From: Euglena gracilis
Taxonomy: Eukaryota > Euglenida > Euglenophyceae > Euglenales
Length of the DNA stretch: 64,000 nucleotides
Direction of reading: 5' to 3'
NCBI GenBank assembly: GCA_039621445.1
Contig: CP154956.1
Span: forward strand, 7,399,493-7,463,492
A program made the translations under genes and the position numbers. How positions within the stretch are numbered: the stretch's first letter is position 1; every line of letters begins with the position of its first letter. Below, one piece after another: positions 55,691 to 64,000 of this stretch. The notes beneath the pieces are model-generated. The model did no database searches. It was not told the origin of the DNA and saw only the letters and a list, made by a program, of their open reading frames with translations.

Positions 55691-57075
55691 GGGAGGAGTA
55701 AAATACAAAAAAACTGTTTTAAACATGTTTCAAACAGTTTCCAACAATTCAGATCGCGAAAGACAGCCTGATTCCTAACTTCTGTGTCCTGTGTCTATTT
55801 TTTTCCGCATAATACATGGCGGACAATTGAAAGCCCCTGGTGGGGACAAATATCCAAGTCAAGAGTTCAACTATCACCGAAAGTTACTCACAAGTCCTGC
55901 TGGTGCAGGCAGAAGAAGTCCTGCTGGTGCAGGCAGAAGAAGTCCTGCTGGTGCAGGCAGAAGCAGAAGTCAAGCAAAAGTACAAGCTCAAGACAATACA
56001 AAGAAGAACTCAAGTTCTTGGGCTTCTCAGCCCTTTGGTCTTGCTGCTGCAGAACTTCACCATGCTGCTGTGGGCTGTATTGGGCCTGCAAAGGCCCCCC
56101 ATCTGCCAACCATTAAGTGCTACTTTCAGCTCCAAGGTCTTCTTTTCTGTGTTCTGCATTGCATCCCAAACCTCTGATCAATTGAAGTGGCAAATCCCCA
56201 GTTTTCACAGCACATGTTTCACCAAAAGCTGTGACACATTTTGCAGCAGTTTTGACTTGACATTGAAAAACATTTTGCCACCCCAACCCCTCAGTGACAC
56301 TTTTTGCAGCAGTTTTGACTTGACATTGAAAAACATTTTGCCACCCCAACCCCTCAGTTACACTGTTTTACCCCAGTGTCCTGCAAAGTCACTGGGCCTG
56401 CAAAGGCCCCCCTGTGACACCATTTCGATCTGTTGCATCATTTTGCCCCAGTGGCCTGCAAAACCTGCATCATTTTGCCCTGGGCCTGGAAAGGCCCCCC
56501 CTTACACCTTTTCTGCTCTCAGCCTGAAAAGTCCCCGACAAACTGGCAAACCATGTTCCTCAAAACTGGGCAGCACATCTGGCCCAAAACTGGGCAGCAC
56601 ATATGGAAGGGTTTGGGCCAGATAGATGTGCTGGCCCAGAGTTTTGGGCCAGACGCGGTGGCCAATTAAACTGGCAGTTTTGGGCTACAAGTCGTGGCCA
56701 GTTTTGGGCCATGGGTCGTCGGCTTTGGGTCAGGTCGTGGCCAGTTTGGCTTTTTGTGGTGTTTTTGGCCCAGGCAAATGAAAGCATGAAAAGATAAAAA
56801 ATGTGCTCTGCAGACCCGTTTTCCAAAGTAGAATTCCCGCTTTTTGTCCTTTTGGCCTCCCCCCTTCCCTTCAACCGGAAGTTTTGGTCCATACACTTCA
56901 TGCAGAAATTTTTGCCCTTCTCATTCTTGCTCCCTCTCGTTTATCGATGACTGACCTTCGGCAAGTTGATTGGCCGTCATTTAAGACGTATGCCGGTGGT
57001 TTTATACTGCGCACGGCTTCGCTTGTTTTAAACTGATTTAAACTAGTGTTTTAAACGACCGGTTTTTAACACGAC
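55690..57075. other. Spacer between satellite arrays
   Basis: It contains three tandem 'aagtcctgctggtgcaggcag' units (55892-55965), a duplicated roughly 70-base segment around 'agcagttttgacttgacatt' (56243 and 56309), repeated 'gggcctgcaaaggcccccc', and repeated 'gccaaaactgggcagcacat'. The 261-codon frame at 55840-56625 is formed by these repeats and shows no domain. Confidence 0.6.
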
Positions 57076-57076
57076 C

Positions 57077-58743
57077 AACCCTGGGCCCTCGAATGGTTGA
57101 GCAACAAAAAAGGGATTTGCCCCCCAAAACGGTTTGGTAGCACAAGGGATTTTGTTATTTTGGGGCCCTCGAATGGTTGAGCAACAAAAAGGGATTTGCC
57201 CCCCAAAACGGTTTGGTAACACTAGGGATTTTGTAATTTTCGGGCCCTCGAACAGTGGAGCAACAAAAAGGGATTTGCCCCACAAAACGGTTTGGTAACA
57301 CAAGGGATTTTGTTATTTTGGGGCCCTCGAATGGTTGAGCAACAAAAAGGGATTTGCCCCCCAAAACGGTTTGGTAACACAATGGATTTTATTATTTTGG
57401 GGCCCTCGAATGGTTGGGCAACAAAAAGGGATTTGCCCCCCAAAACGGTTTCGTAGCACAAGGGATTTTGTTATTTTGGGGCCCTCGAATGGTTGGGCAA
57501 CAAAAAGGGATTTGCCCCCCAAAACGGTTTGGTAGCACAAGGGATTTTGTTATTTTGGGGCCCTCGAATGGTTGGGCAACAAAAAGGGATTTGCCTCCCA
57601 AAACGGTTTGGTAGCACAATGGATTTTGTTATTTTGGGGCCCTCGAATGGTTGAGCAACAAAAAGGGATTTGCCCCCCAAAACGGTTTGGTAACACAATG
57701 GATTTTGTTATTTTGGGGCCCTCGAATGGTTGGGCAACAAAAAGGGATTTGCCCCCCAAAACGGTTTCGTAGCACAAGGGATTTTGTTATTTTGGGGCCC
57801 TCGAACCGTTGAGCAACAAAAAGGGATTTGCCCCCCAAAACGGTATGGTAACACAAGGGATTTTGTTATTTTGGGGCCCTCGAATGGTTGGGCAACAAAA
57901 AGGGATTTGCCCCCCAAAACGGTTTGGTAACACAATGGATTTTGTTATTTTGGGGCCCTCGAACAGTTGAGCAACAAAAAGGGATTTGCCCCCCAAAACG
58001 GTATGGTAACACAAGGGATTTTGTTATTTTGGGGCCCTCGAATGGTTGGGCAACAAAAAGGGATTTGCCCCCCCAAAACGGTTTGGTAACACAAGGGATT
58101 TTGTTATTTTGGGGCCCTCGAATGGTTGAGCAACAAAAAGGGATTTGCCCCCCAAAACGGTTTGGTAGCACAAGGGATTTTGTTATTTTGGGGCCCTCGA
58201 ACCGTTGAGCAACAAAAAAGGGATTTGCCCCAAAACGGTTTGGTAACACAAGGGATTTTGTTATTTTGGGGCCCTCGAATGGTTGGGCAACAAAAAGGGA
58301 TTTGCCCCCCAAAACGGTTTGGTAACACAAGGGATTTTGTTATTTTGGGGCCCTCGAATGGTTGGGCAACAAAAAGGGATTTGCCCCCCAAAACGGTTTG
58401 GTAGCACAAGGGATTTTGTCATTTTGGGGCCCTCGAATGGTTGAGCAACAAAAAGGGATTTGCCCCCCAAAACGGTTTGGTAACACAATGGATTTTGTTA
58501 TTTTGGGGCCCTCGAATGGTTGAGCAACAAAAAGAGATTTGCCCCCCAAAACGGTATGGTAACACAAGGGATTTTGTTATTTTGGGGGCCTCGAATGGTT
58601 GGGCAACAAAAAGGGATTTGCCCCCCAAAACGGTTTGGTAGCACAAGGGATTTTGTTATTTTGGGGCCCTCGAATGGTTGGGCAACAAAAAGGGATTTGC
58701 CCCCCAAAACGGTTTTGTAACACAAGGGATTTTGTTATTTTGG
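57077..58743. repeat. Main 79-bp satellite array, about 21 units
   Basis: The unit contains gggattttgttattttgggg, ccctcgaatggttgagcaac, aaaaagggatttgcccccc and aaaacggtttggtaacacaa. Units differ at a few fixed positions (aatggt/aaccgt/aacagt, gagc/gggc, taac/tagc), so sub-types alternate along the array. Because 79 is not a multiple of three and stops are sparse, ladders of 66-75 codon frames occur on both strands; these are not genes. Confidence 0.98.
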
Positions 58744-59283
58744 TCGCCCCCCCCGGAAGGGGGGGGTCGCGGTTATGGGGTGGGGGGGTCGACCATGGTC
58801 GCCCCTCGGAAGGGGGGGTCGCGGTTATGGGGTGGGGGGGCGACCATGGTTGCGCCTTGGAGGGGGGGGGTCGCGGTTATGGGGTGGGGGGGTCGACCAT
58901 GGTCGCCCCTTGGAGGGGGGGGTCGCGGTTATGGGGTGGGGGGGTCGACCATGGTCGCCCCCTTGGGGGGTCGCGGTTATGGGGTGGGGGGGTCGACCAT
59001 GGTCGCCCCCTCGGGAGGGGGGGGCGCGGTTATGGGGTGGGGGGGTCGACCATGGTCGCCCCCTTGGAGGGGGGGGGGGTCGCAGTTATGGGGTGGGGGG
59101 GTCGACCATGGTCGCCCCTCGCGGTTATGGGGTGGGGGGGTCGACCATGGTCGCCCTCGGTCGACCCCCACGGTCGCCTCGGTCGACCCCCCCCACTACC
59201 CCCCCCGCCGACCGAGAGCGACCGAGAGCGACCGAGAGCGACCGTGGGCCGACCATGGTCGACCCCCACTACCCCCCCCAGGC
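58743..59283. repeat. Right inverted arm of the satellite complex
   Basis: About eight units of tcgcggttatggggtggggg plus gtcgaccatggtcgcccc run in the orientation opposite to the left arm. They end in gagcgaccgagagcgaccg and gtgggccgaccatggtcgac, the mirror of the left-arm start at 54590-54680. Confidence 0.95.
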
Positions 59284-59284
59284 C

Positions 59285-60370
59285 AGAACCAGGAGCCCTA
59301 GCGACCCACGGGGGGTTGGTACGCCGTGGCGAGGGGGTCCGAATAGGGGGGGGGGGGAGGGGGGGTAAATGGCGTGGCGAGGGGGTCGGCGACCAGGGGG
59401 GGGAGGGGTGTACCATGGTCGCCAACAAAATTTTCGTTCAAAAAATCGCGAAAATCGCCGGTGGCGTGGCGAGGGGGTCCGGCTAGGGGGGGGGGAGGGG
59501 GGGTAAATGGCGTGGCGAGGCCCTCGGAGAGGGGGGGGGGGGGGGGTGTACCAACCCCCCTACGGTCGTATTGGGCCGACCCCAGGGTCGGCCCACACCC
59601 CCCCCCAGGCCATATCTACCCCCAACTCCCCCGCAGGGCCGAGTTATTCACGTGCGAAGGGGGTCCAAACTGGGTAGGATCGGCCCGCCCCCTGGATAAG
59701 CCCCCCACCCTTTGGACTCTGCCATTTGGGCCAAAAAAAAACGTCAATTTTCAAAATATCTCCAAAATGAAGCCAAAATCAAAGGAAATGTCCGGAGACC
59801 TACTTTGAAGCCCTTGGAACGCCCCATCCGGCAACTCCCCGCCCAGCCCCCGAGATACGGCCGTTTTCGGCCCAGATGGCCGTTTTGTACACTTTCCCCA
59901 TTGTTCAAATTGCCCTCAACCCCCCTATTTGCCCCCCCCCCTAATTGATTGAATAATTGAGGGTCCCGTTTGACGGTCCATTGGAGCTGCGGTATCTAGC
60001 AGGCTGGCTGGCAAAAAAGGAGGAGGTCTGGCCAGCCATGGCCAGCCACGGCTGGCTGGGGGGATTTAGAGGAGGGGGAGGTCTGGCTGGATTCTATGTT
60101 GAGGATCTGAAAGAGGAGGAGGAGGTCTGGCTGGCCGCGGTGGAAATTTTTTTCGTTCTGATCGCGAACTTGGCAAGTCCTGATTCTGGGTGCTCAGCGC
60201 ATCATGTACTTCGGGATCTTTGATGTGCACCATGCACCACATTAACCAAAACAGAAATCTGCCTTTGACAACCTTCAAAATGTGGTATTTTTTCAAGATT
60301 TGGTGTTGTGTCCCGAAACTTTCTTCCATTTCATTTGTTGGACGAGTCCTTTTCTTCTTTTGATATTGAG
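59285..60370. other. G-run-rich sp acer, no gene seen
   Basis: It holds three 'tggcgtggcgagggggtc' copies (59325-59530). A segment around 59705-59890 (aaaatatctccaaaatgaag...ccccgagatacggccgtttt) is inversely similar to 45240-45440. 60000-60130 has repeated 'gaggaggtctggctgg'. No supported exon was found. Confidence 0.5.
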
Positions 60371-60374
60371 AAAT

Positions 60375-60450
60375 GTATTGCATACGTAGCATAGTTGGTG
60401 CAGCAAACTGTACGGCACTGTGAGGTCGCAGGTTCAAACCCCCAGGTGTG
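60375..60450 (+). other. tRNA-like sequence (possible SINE head or tRNA relic)
   Basis: A box-B-like ggttcaaaccc follows, at tRNA-like distance, a box-A-like tagcatagttgg. The flanks gcatacg and ggtgtgc can pair at six of seven positions like an acceptor stem. The T-stem and anticodon stem pair poorly. It is therefore a decayed tRNA gene or the head of a tRNA-derived SINE, rather than a working tRNA. Confidence 0.35.
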
Positions 60451-60978
60451 CAAGTTTTCTTCCTTCAGACATGTCTTTTTTCTTTGGGTGCGGGCTCACG
60501 GTGGGTAGCACAGCTTCACCCAAACCGTGCCCCGGGCCAGGGAACGTCTCTTTTGGCCCTCGCCACAAGAGGAACCCCCTTGTGACTCCCTGTGCCGCCA
60601 CAGGTCGCGGGTAGCTTATACTGTGGGAGTAATGTACAAAAGAGTGTTGTCACGGTGCGGAGGTTGGTTAGCGGAAGATGAGCAAAGGTCACCTTCAATA
60701 TATATATATTGGGCGGGGAGGGGGGCGTTTGTACCTCTTTTGCCACAGGATGGCGTGTTTGTGTCGGGTTTTTTGGCTTTTGTTGTGTTCTGCTTCTTTG
60801 CGCGTCTATGTGACCCATTGATTTGTCTTTGGCTCGGCGTGTGGCTCTGCTCAAGGGGTAACTAGGGGTTACTGAGTTGTGTCTTCTTTGCTCATTTTGT
60901 AATCTGACCTTGGGGTGCTAACATAGTAGGTGAGAGTTCAAGGTTGGTTATTGGTTGAGAGTTGGTGCTCAAAGGCCT

Positions 60979-62702
60979 TCAGACAGAATATGGTGAGTGG
61001 GCGGAAGACAGGGTGATCTCATCTTTGGAAGAATACAAGCTCCAAACGAGCTGTCTACTGATTTCTTTGATAAGTGTGAAGGACAGGCCTTGCCAAATGT
61101 CTGCTTCTGCGGCCCGCCGTTGCCACCCTTCCCGCTGCCCCAGAAGGGCCTTGAGGAGGGTGGCCATCAAGGAGCGCGCTTCTTGTCCCATGCCCCCGTA
61201 GCAATCCATGACGAATGGCATCAACCGCCAGCCCAGTCGTTGGCATGCTGCATCATATTTGGTATGCTTTTCAGCCTCCTGACGTGTTTGCCATTGTGAA
61301 AGGCTCTCTGCACTTCGGAGCAGATGACTTTGCGCAAGGGTGTGGCGGATTGTCACATCCACTGCAACGGGTCCATCACTGTCCAAGCGAGGAATGAAGA
61401 TGTCCCCAGGCCGGGAACGGTCATCAGCTCGTTGTTCTTTACGGGCTGTAAATCCCACCTTCTGTGTTGTGGTTGTCAGAAAGTCTTGGACAGCCCCGTG
61501 CCGCCGGGTGATGAAGTTTGATTTGCAGCAAGCGAGGTGTCCGAGAAAGTCTGATGGTCCAAAGCATTTCGGACAGAGGTTGGGATCAGAATCCATTGGT
61601 GTGAGAGTCCTTCCGAGGGTCCAACGAAGTGTGCAGCGGAATTCAGCCGTGAGTAACAGGGTGCGCAGTCCTTGAGATGGTGTCAAAGCGGCCCGCGCCA
61701 TAGCATGTGGTTGGCATTGGCTTGCAAAACGTACAGCAGCAGGTCCATTCAATGTGTCCCGAAGTGTTTTCTGGTGGGCAAGCATGCCCTGCAACGTTGT
61801 GAATTGTGTGGAGACTGTGCCTGAGGGATCAGGTTTTTGTCTCTGGCCCATTGTGGCAGTGGAGCCATTTGACCAAGTTCATTGAGGGCTGTCCGTAAAC
61901 AATCGTCAGCATCCTTGGGAAGGATGTCCATGGCAGCAGGCAGGCCCAAGACAGAGGGAGCTCTTCGACAAAAGTCCACCACTTGAGACAATCTGGCAGG
62001 CACACGTGAAAATAGTGGATCCGAGATCCCCAGTCCACCGCATCTGATGGCCAGGGAAACTTGCAGCCATTCTTCTGCGGTGCAAGGGGATGCCACTGAA
62101 TGTTTCCCGAATAATTCCCGACAATGTCTTGCATGCCGAGGAGATTTTGCAGGCGCGCAAGAGGTCATTCACTTTGCAAGCGGATAAGCAAAACCGAAGC
62201 AAGGTGAATTGCACATGCGATTGAGGTAGGTGCTGAAGTACTGTGCAAGAACGTCGGATGTCTTCAATGCGCTTATTCCAAACTTCTTCAAAGAAGCGGT
62301 CATCTTGGGGGCGGTGGACAGGGACCCCTAAAACTTTCAGACCAGAACCAGCAACAAAGGCGGTCAGTGGTATTTGATGTAAGGGGCTATCCTGTGGCGT
62401 ACCAGGGGGAATGCAAGGGGCACCTTCCGTTGATGTGAACGCTGGTCCGCACAATCGACATTTTGTGGGGTTCACGGCCAACCCAAGCGTGGCTGCTTCG
62501 CGAATTAGAAATGCAAGGGCATTGTGCAATTGTGCTGGCGATCCCAGCAGATGGGCATCGTCCAAGTACCACCCCTGCCATTCAACCAAACGTGAGAGGC
62601 CCTCACAAAGGTCTTGCACACCCCAGACGAAAGCTGCAGGTCCGCATGGGTCGCCTTGTTGAGCTCCCCTCTGGGAAGGCAGACAATGGTTTCCACAATA
62701 CA
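60979..62702 (-). pseudogene. 5'-truncated non-LTR retrotransposon: RT, zinc knuckle, restriction-like endonuclease
   Basis: Three minus-strand frames follow each other (about 62702-62165, 62165-61830, 61850-60979), so two frameshifts break one ancestral polyprotein. Frame 1 has GAQQGDPCGP and YLDDAHLLG, the template-grip and catalytic (x-x-DD) motifs of reverse transcriptase. Frame 2 has IRCGGLGISDP, typical of the RT/thumb region of such elements. Frame 3 has CPKCFGPSD...H-x3-C, a zinc knuckle, then RPGDIFIP and VAVDVTIRH, fitting the PD-(D/E)XK-type endonuclease of RLE-class non-LTR elements. Sequence upstream of QQGDP is missing; homology starts at about 62702, next to T-rich DNA on the plus strand, which is usual for incomplete reverse transcription. 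The element ends with a stop at 60981-60979; its 3' tail is not delimited. Confidence 0.8.
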
Positions 62703-62704
62703 GC

Positions 62705-63600
62705 TTTTTGTGTTTTTTTGAAGAAATTATGAATCACCCACACGCAAAAAAAAATGCTTGCATTCCTACCGGCGGGGCTGAAACCCCGGACGGCAGAAAA
62801 GGCGGAACGTCTTTTCTCGGACGGTTTTTACCCCGGACGGTGCTGTTCCCGAACGTTTTGCTTCCAAATGTTGTTTTTTCCGAATGTTCTATTTTCAACT
62901 TTTGGGGGAATTTGCAAAACCTGCAGATATTTCACGTTCTGTTCGCTACAATGCAGAAAAATGCATCACAAAACCTTCCCCCCCCCAAAAAAACAAACAA
63001 TTGTTCGAGAAAATAAGCTTCTTCTCCCCTCCCCAGGGAACCCATGCACCCAACCCATGACAACCCACAAAAACATCAGACAAAAAAGCCTCTATGAAAG
63101 AATAAAAAACCTTTTGAGAAAAAGTAAAAAAAACTTTGACATTGGTGCCCCCTCAGCTGTTCTCCCCTCCCCTGAGGATGATATTCTCAAAAAACAGGTT
63201 TGGCACGTTTTTTCAAAAAAAAAACACATCAAAGGTTAACAAAAAAAAATGTTTTGTTGAAAAACACATTCAGCAACATTCCCCCCCCTCGGTCACATGG
63301 CTTGGCTTGCAGCTGTTTCTGGAGTTGCTTTTGATTTTTTCACTCCCTGAAAGAAAGCCATGTGATGAGTCCCAATGCTATTCTTGCAATGCATCTGGGA
63401 TTTCTGAATATTTCTGGATTTGATCTGGGGGGGGGGGGCAGTCGACACAAAAAAGCAGACAAATGGCTGAGTAAGGTGCAGCTTCGACACAGCCAGATGC
63501 TGTTGGAATCTGGCTTTTTTTCGCACCCAGAGTTGACGTTTCATGTTTTGATTTTATTATGTAAAAAAAGCCTGCACAAGATGACAACTTTGGTTGAGCC
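62705..63600. other. Spacer, no gene seen
   Basis: A/T-rich sequence with A-runs (62745, 62985, 63125, 63215, 63240) and one G-run near 63427. No supported exon was found. Confidence 0.55.
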
Positions 63601-63602
63601 AG

Positions 63603-63988
63603 TCACTGGCAAATCCATTTGACAATCAGTTTCTTCATGAATCGTTCGTCTTGCTGAAACAATTGTACAAACGGGAGTGAAAAAATATTTTTTAAAAACG
63701 CAGCACTCTCATGCTCCTCCACCATCTGGCATTGTTGCTTCTGCTCAATCTCCTCACCTGATCTTGCTCAATCTCTTCACATGAGCCCGAAGGCTCAAGT
63801 GCAAGGCTTGGTCACCTGGAATGAGAACATGATGATTCACATAAAATTGTCACACAAAAAACCTGGCCCAATCCCTTTTCAATTCAGGCAGTACACTACT
63901 GTTACTGCTGTTGTCTTTCTTTGACATGGTCTTCTGACCAAGGGCCATGATGGCTTCCAGGTCCGCAACACCACCACTGCCACGGACC
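63603..63988 (-). CDS. 3' part of an unrecognised gene, two exons, partial at window edge
   Basis: Exon 1 (63988-63856) follows ggtcctttacag and reads GGVADLEAIMALGQKTMSKK, then VLPELKRDWARFF, before a TTT|GTGTGA donor. The terminal exon begins at an AG near 63750 and reads EEIEQKQQCQMVEEHES, then a hydrophobic/basic tail ending ...KWICQ and TGA (63605-63603). Phase is 0 on both sides. A 22-base duplication (gagattgagcaagatcag / gagattgagcagaagc) lies at the acceptor. Earlier exons lie beyond the window. I do not recognise the protein. Confidence 0.5.
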
Positions 63989-64000
63989 CTGTAAAGGACC

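Noticed and set aside
55840-56625. 261-codon plus-strand frame
   Set aside because: Built from internal duplications (ctgctggtgcaggcag, agcagttttgacttgac); no domain; no splice or start context.
57043-58725. Ladders of 66-75 codon frames on both strands repeating every 79 bases
   Set aside because: They are produced by the satellite period. Start and stop recur in each unit, and there is no coding bias or domain.
60375-60450. Functional tRNA gene
   Set aside because: Box B and an acceptor-like stem are present, but the T-stem and anticodon stem pair poorly; kept only as a tRNA-like relic.

Overview
The window is nuclear DNA of a eukaryote, most likely a large-genome protist or alga. Coding sequence is a small fraction of the 64 kb and comes as short exons of about 50-200 bp. 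Long, repeat-choked introns and spacers separate them. There are no bacterial operons, ribosome-binding sites or CRISPR arrays. Every gene I can recognise lies on the minus strand. Introns mix GT-AG types with types whose ends do not fit GT-AG and are bounded by short direct repeats. One-way gene order, GC/GA-type donors and intron-like inverted-repeat elements recall dinoflagellates and other introner-bearing algae, but euglenids also have direct-repeat introns. I do not claim a taxon.

Layout. 0-1.4 kb: simple repeats. 1.4-6 kb: small inverted-repeat elements, one candidate exon and a 1.7 kb mirror-ordered compound microsatellite. 6.4-7.7 kb: three exons of an armadillo-repeat protein resembling ARMC1. 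12.75-17.14 kb: a four-exon OTU-family cysteine protease (deubiquitinase type) with Cys and His motifs intact. 17.4-37.5 kb: a string of minus-strand exon candidates, one with a CUE/UBA-like ubiquitin-binding motif; they may be the 5' part of the OTU gene. 39.2-40.7 kb: a 1.5 kb terminal-inverted-repeat element with a 6-bp target duplication. 42.1-47.1 kb: a complete four-exon SPT4 gene (transcription elongation factor, DSIF subunit). 47.8-53.9 kb: two paralogous copies of an unrecognised gene, one carrying an intron that the other lacks. 53.9-59.3 kb: a satellite complex with 79-bp and ~55-bp tandem units inside large inverted arms. 60.98-62.70 kb: a 5'-truncated, frameshifted non-LTR retrotransposon with reverse transcriptase, zinc knuckle and restriction-like endonuclease. 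63.6-64 kb: the 3' end of an unrecognised gene that runs off the window.

The most interesting signal is the relation between introns and mobile DNA. Several introns are bounded by 3-12 bp direct repeats and contain or consist of poly-C/poly-G-edged inverted-repeat elements, often with a GC-rich hairpin in the middle. One such intron is present in one paralogue and absent from the other at the same codon. This is what recent intron gain by transposable 'introner' elements should look like. All gene models rest on reading frames, splice motifs and remembered family consensus; no search or RNA evidence was available.
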